Of a DNA stretch of 64,000 nucleotides, positions 1 to 10,500 are shown piece after piece (positions within the stretch are counted from its first letter, which is position 1; each line of letters starts with the position of its first letter). The stretch comes from Symsagittifera roscoffensis (taxonomy: Eukaryota > Xenacoelomorpha > Acoela > Convolutidae). The notes beneath the pieces were generated by a model. That model saw only the letters and a list, made by a program, of their open reading frames with translations. It was not told where the DNA came from and searched no databases. The DNA is taken from positions 806,001 to 870,000 of the forward strand of contig NC_087068.1 in the NCBI RefSeq assembly GCF_963678635.1, given 5' to 3'. The position numbers were made by a program, and so were the translations under genes.

Positions 1-16
1 CTTTTTAGTACAACAG

Positions 17-724
17 GTGGCCAATGACCTCTGGTTCAGACAGATGGATTATAATAGAAATGAACAGGGGAGGACGGTCAGAAGAAATATGACATCGGCA
101 GAAGAGGACCTCATGGCGTTGGCCTTGAGGACAAAGCCACACACCAATGCATGGTTGTGTTTGTCGCCAAGAGTGTGTACATTAGGAGAAGACGCGTTCG
201 AGCATGCACCGGCAGAAATCAAGGAGATTCACACTTATCTGAAAAACTTGTTCAATGAGAGGGAGTTAGCCGGAGGCATGATGTTAGAGTTGATGCAAGA
301 CGTGAACACAATGTCGCTAGATAGATTCCAAGCTGATATTTTGGCCACGAGGGCACAATATGAGAGATCAGACGCTATCTTGGGTGGAATGGGAGTGGAA
401 TGGACGCCACCCTTCCTGTCAACGTGTTAACCGAGGGCCTCCCGGAATCTGATCGCGAGCTTCGTCAAGGACATCCGGAAACTGTCGATTGGCCTGGTAC
501 TGGCACTCTACGTGACGTTTGGTCACGAGAACTTTGTGAAGGGACCTGCGAATCTCTTCACCCAAGCGTTGGTGGACCTGAGATTGGATGGACTCCTTAC
601 CCTGATCGCCATGACATATGGTCGGTTGGGCGATTTGTTCGTGCTTTTACGCTACCCGAACAAATGCAGGGAGCGAGTCGAGAATTCAAAGCGCAGTTGG
701 AAACCGCCTCATACAGGAAGTTAA
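17..724 (+). pseudogene. Unrecognised coding-like block, part 1
   Basis: One frame reads from base 17 to 724 with a single TAA at 428-430. The text on both sides of that stop looks like ordinary protein (mixed hydrophobic and charged residues, no low complexity), so I read it as one broken frame of about 235 codons. The first part has a charged segment near residues 70-80 (APAEIKEIHTYLKNLF); the part after the stop is hydrophobic (LSIGLVLALYVTF near residues 150-165). I recognise no domain. The block is richer in G and C than the sequence after 4500. It is followed by similar text in another frame, so it belongs with the next entries. It may be an old mobile element, an integrated viral gene or a host pseudogene; the sequence does not say which. 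Confidence 0.35.
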
Positions 725-1667
725 AGATTGGAGGATGCTCTTGCTCCAGTACCTCCTAAAACAGAATAGGAGTATCACAGGAGAGGACAAGGCGGCAACG
801 GGAGCGAGTGAATGCAAACATTATTGTGGCATGCCCTTGCTGACAGATCTGGCTGTGATGATGCGGATCGATCCGCTGGCTCTGGTCCATGGACTGAGGG
901 AGTTCGTCACGGGGTTGTACGGACCTGTGATGTCATACGTGTTCCCAAACGTGCAAGTGAAGGCATACAGGATATCAGTGTTGTATGTCAACTTGGGCTC
1001 AGTTGTGGATTGTTCCGTGCTGAATTGGGTGGAACAGAAAGAGTTGAGAGGATTGGCCAGCGACATCAGGTTATTCGGAAGAATAGTGGAGCCGGGATGG
1101 ATGTTGATGGACTTCAACTACAACTTCAAGTGCAGAATGGGCGGCGAGGACCTTTCCCATGTCCAGTTTAATCCGAAGCTTTGGAATCTGCGACCAGTGG
1201 TGAAGGATTCAGGAGAGGCGATGCGGGTCCCACTTTAGCCGGAAGCATATGCACACGTCAAAGAGAATCAGCAAGTGTGGCTTTCCGGGTGCAGGCCGCT
1301 GCCGGACCAATGCCCCCGATATCCACCGACAAGGAGGATGTTGTTGGGGGTCACGTCTCCTGTCAATGCTCCTCGCATCGGATCGGCTCGTGATGCGGAA
1401 GAGAAAATGCGGAAATGGAGTGAAGGGATGGAGCCGCGCTTCATCAGTTGGAACGTTGCGGCCATGCATACGTTCGACTTCACGTTTCCCGATGCAGGGA
1501 GCCGGAAGAAGATCAAGGCAACATCTTCCAGGAGGCCAGGTGTTTCCGTTGACGTTTGGAATTACGTGTATACACAAGCCGATGACTGGTCACGATTGAA
1601 ATGGCCAGGAGAAGTGAAGGTGATACTATTGAAAGTGGCAAAGAGTGGAGAGGAGGCACGTACATGA
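703..1667 (+). pseudogene. Unrecognised coding-like block, part 2
   Basis: Here the coding-like text moves to another frame, overlapping the end of the previous one near 703-724. It runs to a stop at 1665-1667, interrupted once by TAG at 1236-1238. Either side of that stop the protein text is continuous in character, with clear segments such as PLLTDLAVMMRIDPLALVHG and WNVAAMHTFDFTFPDAG. It holds no cysteine pairs, catalytic triads or repeats that I can tie to a family. Two frame changes and several single stops within 2.5 kb suggest a once-long protein that has decayed. Function unknown. Confidence 0.35.
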
Positions 1668-2098
1668 CGATCGACGAGCTGGAGCCATATGGCGACGAAT
1701 CGGTAGATTTCCTGGTGAATGACGAGTTATTCTATCACGCAGGGGATCTGACCGTACCAGCGCGGCCGGACCCGGGCATGGACATGCGGCAAGGTCCTTC
1801 GGGACCTGGGCCGAGACCAGACACGAACGATGATGAACAGATGGATCAGGACCACGATCACTTGGAGGGAAAGTGAGACGAGTCGAATGGATTGGACCTA
1901 GGAGCGTTGGAGAGAGACTTGCTGGAATACCATTTCAGTGAAGATGACGACGGGGAAGACGACAGCAGTGAAGATGACGACCGTTCAGTGAAGATGATTG
2001 CTGGTGACACCATCGTCTTTCATGTCCTCTACGAGCGAGGCGCCGGCCAGCTTATCCCCAGTGGATCCAATAGGCCTGGCAATGGACTACCGGAGTAG
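1655..2098 (+). pseudogene. Unrecognised coding-like block, part 3 (acidic)
   Basis: The frame of part 1 is open again here, broken once by TGA at 1874-1876. The translation has a proline/glycine-rich stretch (RPDPGMDMRQGPSGPGPRPD) and, after the stop, an acidic stretch (SEDDDGEDDSSEDDD) encoded by a short internal repeat of gaagatgacga-type words around 1940-1995. Such low-complexity acidic stretches occur in many unrelated proteins, so they do not identify it. Confidence 0.3.
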
Positions 2099-2678
2099 GG
2101 ACATACAGAAACTGCTCCACGAATCACCAAGGAGGAGAAGAATTGACGAGACCATCAGGGTATCCTTCCTGAGCACATTACCTGGAGAGGAGTGGGAGAG
2201 ATATCAGAGTGAGCTTGAGAGTAAGGCAGGAGTGGCCTGAAACCGAGTGACCTTCATGGAAAGGACATGGGACGTGATACGCTGGTACGGGACGCAGTCC
2301 GTAATGAAGGTGTGGTTAAACCAACCCATCATGCGCGAGGTTCTGGAGAAACTAATGAGCTCCGTAGATTCTGGTGTTCTGACCGAGTCAGTTACAGAGG
2401 ACAGTGCCGATGATCAGCAGATTACGAAAAAACTACCCCTCAAGCGTGCCAAGAAAGGGCTGAAGAGGTTGAAAGGGAAAACATGAAGCAAAACTGTGAA
2501 TCAGAAAGTGGGTAAGTCGAAAGCCAGTGCAGTGGTGGCCTCGTTGGCAAGAGTAGCTCGTCCAAGTGAGAGTGGACAGGGAGATGGTGCGACGCTGGCC
2601 GGGGGAGAAAAAGAGAACCTGATACCCCCTATGCTATTGGGAGGTTTGACCACAACGAACCATCGGTTCCCGAGCTAA
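1998..2678 (+). pseudogene. Unrecognised coding-like block, part 4
   Basis: A third stretch of coding-like text, in the frame of part 2, with in-frame TGA codons at 2238-2240 and 2484-2486. It starts inside the acidic part of the previous frame. The translation includes RIDETIRVSFLSTLPGEEW, then ERTWDVIRWYGTQSVMKVWL, and finally a lysine-rich tail (KKLPLKRAKKGLKRLKGK). No family recognised. Each stop is isolated, which is what a decayed gene would show. Confidence 0.3.
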
Positions 2679-2697
2679 AGGGGCAAGTGAGCTTTGA

Positions 2698-3145
2698 TTG
2701 TGGTTCTTGGGACGGTCCCTTGAAGACCAATTAGTAACCAAGTGGGAGCTCATGAAGCCTTCCTGGTGTCCACATCCAAACGCCGGTTTAATCTGGGACA
2801 AATTGGACTTCACATTGGACACATTCGATGTCACATTGGACTTGGATGATGACGCGAGTCTATACGATTTGGCCATGATACACCATCCTGGCCCTGAAAA
2901 CAATGAAGCAGAAGAGCGGACCGTCCACGGAGCCAGCCGAGGGAAATCCTTCCGGTGATTGGTTGAGACAGGGCACTTGTCTAGCCCACAGAAGTGGAAT
3001 GAACGGACATATGTGCAACTCGGGGCATTGCCTGAATACGCTGAGTGAGCAGCATCGCCAACTGGCTCAATTGTATGGGAGGTTGGGCATGTCGGACAAG
3101 AGTGGAATGGAGTTGATTGCGGAGTTGATTGCGGAATGGAGTTGA
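2698..3145 (+). pseudogene. Unrecognised coding-like block, part 5 (two overlapping frames)
   Basis: Two short open stretches overlap: 2698-2958 (with a repeated DFTLDTFDVTLDLDDD segment made by a short direct repeat at 2808-2850) and 2903-3145. The second ends in a duplicated 13-16 base word around 3108-3150, which repeats ELIAEL and lies where the frame changes again. No known motif. I group them with the surrounding block because base composition and style match. Confidence 0.25.
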
Positions 3146-4184
3146 TTGCGGAGTAACGGAAGTGAACTTGATCACTGCCTTGGAATTTTGCAGTATGACG
3201 AGCTCCATAGAATCACGGGAACGCCTGGAGCGTGCCCATGGGCTAGTGACGTCCCTTAGTATTGAAGTGTTCCCTGGAGCGTTGCAGACTGAGCAAAAGA
3301 TTGGAGGTTGGCGAGAGGCTCTGGAGAACGAGATGAATTTGAAAGATAGTGAGGCCTATCATAGACCTACTGGTTCGAAATATCTGGTGGGTTCGAGCTC
3401 TGCACCATATTGCAATAGTAGGTACCCTACGCACTTGGTGGTGATGGATGCGAGGTCACAGCAGGTGTTGGTCGACCAACTCTTCTCTGTGCCAAATTGC
3501 GTGAGGTTCGCCAGGATGTCGGAAAGGTCATATTATTTACTGACGAAGATCATTCGGGCCGTGCCGCAGAGATCTGAAGGCGAGTTGCGGGACGTAGTGG
3601 GTGAAGATTTCATGATGTTGAGTGAGGGTAATGTGAGTGAGTTCCAAACGAAGAAGGCGAGCGAAGCGTTGCCCACCAAATTCCCCACCATGGATGAGAA
3701 GGACAATGTACACAGGATTATGATAGAAGTGGAATTGTTGCTGGGAGCTTCAGGGTATCGGACCCGCAGGAACCTACTGATGACCCATGGGGAGTATCCT
3801 TGCCACTGCCTGTCGCAGACGTTGTGGTACCCCAAACGCGGGAATCTGGTGTTAGTGTGTGACGTGGAGGAGTTGTATTCCACGGGGTTGCCCGATCAAA
3901 ATCGGCAAGTGTCAATCGTGGTGGTTAGTGCCATGCTGGTGGTGAGATGGTTGGAAGCTAACGCGGGCTCAAGTGAGTAGGAGACGGCCGTGCCGACACC
4001 TGAGCAAATAAGCAACGTGAAGGTGAACCTCAACTTAGATATTTTCAGAACCACCTGCAAGGTTCTGAGGATACGCAAAGCCATTGAGAGGATATGGTCA
4101 AGGCAAAGGTTGATGCTTTGGTTCCGTGCAGTGATGACATCATGGATGTATGAACGCGCGAAGCCTATCAATCCTTCCAGCTAG
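3129..4184 (+). pseudogene. Unrecognised coding-like block, part 6 (longest open stretch)
   Basis: This is the longest open run of the block: 283 codons from 3129 to a TAG at 3978-3980, with coding-like text continuing in the same frame to 4184. It has well-mixed residues, for example CVRFARMSERSYYLLTKIIR and GNLVLVCDVEELYSTGLPD, and a basic helical tail after the stop (TTCKVLRIRKAIERIWSRQR). I see no signal peptide, membrane segment, zinc-binding pattern or polymerase motif that I can defend. If anything in 1-4500 is still translated, this is the best candidate. Confidence 0.35.
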
Positions 4185-4219
4185 ATATAGGACAGGGAGC
4201 CTATTAAAGAGCATTCTTA

Positions 4220-4480
4220 ATGCACAGAAACGCTGTCACCAGGGCGGTGAAGCGGGTGGCTGGAGCGCCTTGTGTTACTGAAACAGAAAAGAGAGAGGTC
4301 TTACGAGCTGACCTAGAACGGAATGTGAGCCTGTGTCTGCACAACAGCTTTTGCAGGAACCGGGAGCAAATGGTGAAGGTGGACTTGCTACCTTGTTGCA
4401 AACCGAGGCTGTTAGAGCAAGAGTTGGGGCACGGCCCGCAACCCCGTGGACATGCTGGAGAAAGTCCTAGAAGACAGTAA
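4220..4480 (+). pseudogene. Unrecognised coding-like block, part 7
   Basis: A last open stretch of 86 codons in a different frame, rich in Arg, Lys and Cys (for example NRERQMVK-like basic text and LPCCKPRLLEQELG). It ends where base composition drops to the AT-rich level of the rest of the window. No family recognised; weak evidence on its own. Confidence 0.2.
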
Positions 4481-5769
4481 GAACGAAGACCAAGGGCAAG
4501 AGGCAATGGAGTGACGAAGACTTAACAAAAGATGAGAGTGAGAAGAGGAGAAAAACTTGATTGTCTTATTGTGCTAAAACTTATACCAACCAACCAAGTT
4601 TGATTATTGAAACTAAAAAACTTTTTGTTTTGCTATAGTTTGGTCAAACCAGACTGTGAGAATTGGTAAATTTGTTGCAATTGTTAAATGTCAATGAAAA
4701 TTTTAGTTGATGCTATTTATATATAGAGAGAGCATAGGTGAGTATATTTACCTAATTAAACACTCCTGAAGTTTTTAACCTGTGTAAGACACGTGTTCAC
4801 TGTGTGGCGACCTGGTAGGTTTGGGTACGCTCGCTCGAAGAGGGTGAGTACCTCATTACCTTTCCTAGCCGCAAGAGTTTCTTAGTTTTAATATCGAGGA
4901 CGACATCATAAATAACTGATTACACTTGGTGAGGGAGATTAGGTTATTTTTAACGGGTGCGTGGCCGTGCCACGTCCCAAACTTTTAATCAAGCGAGTGT
5001 GAAAAGAAATTTTATGGCGAGATGACGTAAGTAGTCAGAAAAGAAATTTTATCTAGGACACTCCTCATGGTGCAAATTTTGTTAAAAAGTTGAAAGGCAG
5101 TGAGATGTAATATGATGCCATTTGTGACACGTAGTGAGTTGAGGTGGAGCAGATAAATTTCATTTTCTAATGCGATTTGTAAGGTTGATTTTAGAGAACT
5201 GGAACACTACTTGATGATAACCCGGTGTTATGTGATCAATGGGGACATTGATGGGGACTGTCCGGGGAGTAGGTGCCATTCTGCCAGAAGGGCACAGCCT
5301 AACCTTCCGGCACAACGCGAGAATAGAATTGGAGTTCTTAACGATCATTTATTAGTAAAAAGGAGGGTCAAAAAATTCTGGAATTTTTAATTTTCAAAAA
5401 CTCGAATTGTGACGTCACATTTTTGAGAAATGCTAAAACGGCCATTTTGAGCCGAAAACAAAAGAAAAGAGAACAACAGCTGAAATAGTGAAAACTAGTC
5501 GAACGGGAACGAAAGAAAAATTGAAGCCTGTTATCGTGACGATCACGCACGATAAGACATCTAATTAGAGACGACAGGCGGAAAGGAGGCTTCAGTGGGG
5601 AAGGAGTAAAGAGCAGTATCCTCCAGTGCCACGAATTGGGAGTAATAACGATGTTATTACAGAGAAATCACGGAAGCGGAGGCTCGGCCCCCAGAGACAG
5701 TATATGGTGAGGGACTATAAAGAACTGACTTTTTAGCAACTCTGATGCCATAAACATTTTGAATTAACA
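4481..5769. other. AT-rich non-coding stretch after the coding-like block
   Basis: I see no gene here. A TATA-like run (tatttatatataga) lies near 4711-4730. At 4805-4819 there is TGGCGACCTGGTAGG, which has the look of the tRNA primer-binding site that follows a 5' LTR. Together they might mark an old LTR end around 4560-4804, but I find no second LTR copy in the window, so this is tentative. A CRE-like TGACGTCA word sits near 5410. Confidence 0.25.
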
Positions 5770-6300
5770 ACGGTTTCAATTGATATTTTAGAATATGAGT
5801 AGCTAGAAAGAGGAAAGCGTCAATCAAAACAGTCAACATTTCAAAACTTACTGGAAAGCAATTACTTCTTTCCAAAAAAAAAGTTTTAAAGTAGGCTTTC
5901 AGCAACCAGTAAGTTCAATTCAACCCTTGATGCCATAAATCAGACTGCAAGGGCCAAAAACCCGACTCCACAAAGACATAAAATTTGACTTTTCCGAGAA
6001 TCAAAGCTTTTGCTGTTAAGAATTTCAACATAACTGATCACGCAGTAAAAGATTCACGATGCCTGTAATTTCGATTGAACCCAGACTCAGATTTGTGATA
6101 ATAATTTTTGAAAAAGACAAATAGTTGCAAGAAATGGTAGGAGAAAACAAAAAGTAAACTTTTCCAAGAATTGTAGATAAGTTAAGAGTTTTGAGAATAC
6201 GTTAAAATCGTATATTCAGACAAACGTTTTCGCATATTTTTGTGCATTTTCAGGTTTTAAAAATTCTAAACTATCTGTACAAAATGATTAAAGATCATTA
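5770..6300. repeat. Dispersed repeat, related to 51281-51530
   Basis: The words gatattttaga-tatgagtagct and agaggaaag-gtcaatc near 5775-5825 recur at 51287-51335. The part with tcacgcagt and gactcag near 6040-6090 recurs at 51405-51440. A further piece, caaacgttttcgca near 6222, recurs near 63543. This indicates an old dispersed element of unknown class. No coding text of its own. Confidence 0.4.
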
Positions 6301-6303
6301 AAA

Positions 6304-6630
6304 ATGTCATACACATCATTACTTAAAAATTTTAAAAATTCAACCAATCAAAACTTTAGATATATCACTAAAAGGTTATCAAGAGATTTGGATTTGGATT
6401 TGGAACACAGCAGCTTTGTTCCACTATTTTTTGCGTGTACCGGAGGAGCAGCACCAGGCTCTACAAAAACCGTTCAGAAACTAGCAGAGAAACTAAGCGA
6501 AAAACGGAACGAATCATACTCAGGCACAATAAACTATAAGAACAAAAATAAGTTTTGCACTTCTGAGGAGTGCAATCCTCTGCCTTAGGGGTGCAAAAAT
6601 CTTAAAAATACATCCAGCATAGACAATTCT
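6304..6630 (+). pseudogene. Non-LTR retrotransposon RT, C-terminal tail (first)
   Basis: The translation FVPLFFACTGGAAPGSTK followed by LAEKLSEKRNESYSGTINY, then in the next frame RTKISFALLRSAILCLRGAK, matches my recollection of the conserved end of a class of animal non-LTR reverse transcriptases, the stretch ending ...LSFALLRSAIxCxRG. A single-base shift near 6538 separates the two parts. The catalytic RT core is absent: only the tail was copied or kept, as expected of 5'-truncated LINE copies. It is followed by a 3'-UTR-like repeat and then by a second tail of the same kind. Confidence 0.6.
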
Positions 6631-6765
6631 ATCTGAGCTATAATCGAGGAGGGTCGATTTTAAATGACAATTCTCTGGATGCATTAAAATCGACTTGATT
6701 TATTCATAAAATTTTGCCGATGTATTTATATAGCGTCGGTACGGCCCTATCCAACCTGTGGCATG
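6631..6765 (+). repeat. 3' UTR-like repeat of the non-LTR element
   Basis: This stretch follows the RT tail. Its words tagacaattc, gatgtatttatata and ccctatcca-cttgtg return in the same order at 59160-59325. It is probably the 3' untranslated part of one LINE family present twice in the window. Confidence 0.5.
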
Positions 6766-6769
6766 GTCT

Positions 6770-7290
6770 TTCTTGCCTCAAAAGTGCAGGGAGATTCTCT
6801 AGGCATTCAAACCTGAATGCCCTTATAAAGCAGAGTCTATCATCTACTCACATTCCGTCTGTTTTAGAACCACGACACCTCTACAGGACCGATCAGAAGC
6901 GACCAGACGGTTTGACGCTCGTTCCATGTGTTGATGGTAAGCAGCTCTTGTGGGATGTAACGGTAGTAGACTCCTTAGCTCCTTGTAGGATTAATGCGGG
7001 TCTGTTTGTAACCCTGGTACGGCTGCCGCTGAAGCGGAAGAGCGAAAAATTGACAAGTATAAAGATCTTGTAAATTATGGATATCTTTTTCAACCGCTAG
7101 CTTTTGAAATTCAGGGCGCGGCCGGCCCCAGCACAGAAGTTTTTTTGAGCAAGCTTTGTAAGAACCTAAGCATATGCACTGAGGAACCCAGAGCAGGCAG
7201 CTTTTTAAAACAGAGAATCTCCCTGGCAATACAGATTGCGAACGCCGCTTGCGTACTCGGAACAATAAATGACAAAATAACTTTCGACGA
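6770..7290 (+). pseudogene. Non-LTR retrotransposon RT, C-terminal tail (second)
   Basis: Coding-like text runs from about 6770: [20 protein letters not shown], then [20 protein letters not shown], a segment typical of the C-terminal part of animal non-LTR reverse transcriptases (RPDGxTLVPW...WDxT). Near 7005 the frame changes and continues as [33 protein letters not shown] and LKQRISLAIQIANAACVLGT to about 7290. The frameshift makes it non-functional. The 3' half (7005-7527) is repeated at 57678-58190, including the sequence around the lesion. Confidence 0.65.
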
Positions 7291-7527
7291 AATTTTTTTA
7301 TTTGTAACACTTGTATATTATAGTATCTCGTGTCGAGTTGCGTGTTCTTATTGAAGAAACGTAACCCGTATCGATTTTAATTGAAAAGGACTTAAACACT
7401 TGTCATCTTCTTTTATCATTATCACTTCCATATCTAGAAAATTCCAAGGATTTTGACTGGAATACATGATGAAGGGACTCATGACTGTAACCTCGGTTAC
7501 TATGATACTTTTGACCTTCTGATTACC
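7005..7527 (+). repeat. Dispersed repeat copy A (LINE tail plus 3' flank)
   Basis: Nearly collinear with 57678-58190, from gtaaccctggtacggctgcc to gaccttctgattac, with small indels and roughly 90 percent identity by eye. It covers the end of the RT tail and about 230 bases of 3' sequence. It stops about 70 bases before the start codon of the Ac45 gene. Confidence 0.75.
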
Positions 7528-7576
7528 TGTGCAAGTAGCGTTGCATGATGTAAGGGCCCATTTTAATTTTAAACGA

Positions 7577-7598
7577 TTTTTTTTTGTTTTAGAAAGCC
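7577..7598 (+). promoter_or_regulatory. Splice-acceptor-like site just before the Ac45 start codon
   Basis: A T-rich tract ending in ttgttttag lies six bases before the ATG at 7599. The AG is at 7591-7592. It looks like a 3' splice site and would serve either a 5' UTR intron or trans-splicing of a short leader. No candidate 5' exon was identified. Confidence 0.45.
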
Positions 7599-10500
7599 AT
7601 GTTTGAGATAAGCGTCTTCATTTTGCTGATCGCATCAGCTGCTGCTTCACTGAATGCTCCATTGGTCATATGGACGAGGTTAGTTTTCCAAAATCAGAAA
7701 ATGAAAACCATTTGATTGCTCGAAAGAGTATGAAAAATGAGCGTTAAGTGCTCTAATTAAGAAAGCTATGGCATTAAGAAAGTTATGGCACTGAGTGCTC
7801 TAATTAAAAAGACTCTCACTTAAATGATTGACTGGTAAAAAAACGGTGTATTCCCACACAACGGCGTAAATAACAAATTTATCCACAACGCCGACAATTA
7901 TAAAGGTATTCTCAGCGCCGAAAATTAAATAGCTATTCACCGCGCAAAATGATTGTTTTAAATACATTTCTGAGTAACACAAAACAGAAAATGATTGTTT
8001 TACTGAAATTTGAACGAATACTGAACTGTGATGTCGGAAATTTTTGCCGCAGTTATTTATATTCTTTTCAATTATGTATAATTTGGAAGAATAAATGTTC
8101 GGCGCTGTGAATAGCTTTTTGATTTTCGTCGCTATGAAAAGCTTTTTATTTTTCGGCGTTGTGAAAAGCTTTACTTTTTGGCGCTGTGAGTACGAACCAA
8201 AAGAAATTCAGAAACTTGAAGATATCCAAATTGAATGTGTTTCCCGAAGCATTTTTAAGTGGTATGTGAAAATTTTTCCAATCGTGAGACAAGTAGCATG
8301 TTTACATGTAGTCATTTTTACAAAGTAATGACAAGATATTTAAAATCATAGCTTCGATCGGAATTGGTAAGAGGTACTCGACTTTCTCCATTTAAAACCA
8401 TTCTAATCAACTTTTTCAGAAGAAAAAATGAAGTCGTGTAACTGTACACTCAATTTTCAAAAGATTTGCACCTTCGCAGTATAGCGCAATCCGAGGTCAA
8501 TGTCATGTGAATATGTTGCTTGTCTAGCGTCGCCTTTCTTTTCTATTAAAAACCATATCAGATGAATTTTCTCGCCTAGTTATTATTTTTTGGGGCATAT
8601 GACGGGACTCATTGAGGGAAAATTGTTCAATTGTTATTGAGATGAATAGGTTTTTGAAGGCTTTTATCTAGGTTTAGAAGAGATGAAGGCCTTTATCTAG
8701 GCTTAGGTTATAGGCACTCATCTATTTTTTTATGAAAGTATAAAGGGCGCAAAACAATGTGAATGCAATTAGCTCGCAAGTGAATTTGTATTCGAGATTT
8801 CCCATCGGAACAAGAAAATCACCCAGTTTTCTCTGGTTGTGTCAGTTCTCTGAATTGAGTGGGAATGATAAAGATTATTGACAATATTCGAAAATTGAAT
8901 TTAAATAAAAGCAATGACATTTTCTAATTCTCTGTGGCTTTATTTTTTTGCGTATACTTAGTTTGCCATAACTTGTTTTTAATTCAAAGCATGATTCATC
9001 AGTTTTGCGCAACTTATGATTTATTCCCGAGAACTGCTTTTTAAATGATTCAGCTATTTTCTAGCATAAAGAGCTCGCTTGCGCTAATTTCTTGTTTGAT
9101 AAAAACAGGTTTTGTGAAAATGTATGGGGTCGGGTTTTTTTATTTTTCTTTGTTTTTGAGACGATTTGGAAAATTTTTTCCCTTTTTTCAAAAAAATAAT
9201 TTTTTTTTTCAAAAACTGCTCAACCGATTTTCAAAAACGTGGTGCCAATGAGAATTCGACTCACTTTCCTGTATGTCTGCTCAATTCCCTTGTCTCTTTT
9301 ACCTACCTCACTTTCTACAGCTTTCGAATTTTTGACCCTTATTTTTGTTTATTTTTTCTACATTATCTCCTAAACTACCCTCCAAAATCTGAGATTTTGA
9401 TTTCAATCAAAAGGACAGGTTCTGGTGGGAAGATCTCCTGCGCAAGCGTCTACGCCCAAGTTTTCTACACAAAAATTATGGCCCTCAAAAAAAGTCAAAT
9501 TTTCGATTTTTTGACCATTTTTGGGAACTTTTTTAGTTTCCTCGAAAACTACTCTCCCAAATCTGAGATTTTGGTTTCAATGGGTAGAACGTGTTGTGGG
9601 AAGCTACTCTGTTTGAGTGGTTCGCCCACATTTTCTTACACAAAAATTATGACTTTGGGAAAAGCCAAATTTTCGATTTTTTTGAGTTGAGATTTTTGAC
9701 CGTTTTTTGCAATTTTTCGACTTGTCTCGAAAACTGCCATCTGAAATCTGAGATTTTGAGCTCAATAACTTTGAAGGGTTGAGAAAAGTTCCCCTGTTTA
9801 AGCCTGAAGTACATTACAACCTCATAACAAAGCAGTTACGTCTGTGGGAAAAATCCAACTTCTCAAAAAAGTCCTTCCTCCTTAGTTTTTCAGAAACAAC
9901 CAAGGTGAAGCGCAATTCACGAGTTTTTTGTGATTTTGTGTTCGATATTTTCCATCGGAACAAAAAAATTGCCCAGTTTTCTCTAAGTGGTTAAGTTTTA
10001 TGAAATGAGGGGAATGATCAAGATTATTGACAAGTTTGAAAAAAGAATTCTAAAAAACTTTATGACAATTTTCCAACTGTGTTGGCTTAATTTTTATAGT
10101 GTATAATTTGTTTGTCTAATTTTTTTAATTGAAAATATGATTCATCAGTTTTGCGTAACATACTCCTGAGTTCTGCTTAACTACCTGAATATATATTTAT
10201 TTTTTGGGAGGGGGGGTCAGTTCATAAATAAAGCAGGTTCACTGGTAAATGGTTTTCGTTTTTTGTTCCGGGCGTTTCGAAACAATATGGAGTATGCAGA
10301 TTTGGTTCTCAGTTTCCAGTAACACAAACGGTGTTTGTTTATGACTTAAGTCACTGCCTCCAAAGAACGTGGCAAACTTCATTGCATGATGTTTGTGCTA
10401 TTTCATTGACTTTGTTTTTTGAGCTGCATGAGTTGTTATATCTACTTGAATTGCTGCGCGATGGTTCGAATGGTGATGCTCCTTCCCTGGTAGATAAGAT

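Noticed and set aside
1209-1577. A 122-codon reverse-strand ORF
   Set aside because: It overlaps better coding-like text on the plus strand and looks like its shadow.
9045-9782. Phe- and Lys-rich ORFs as membrane proteins
   Set aside because: They come from poly-T tracts in a degenerate tandem repeat and differ between units by frameshift.
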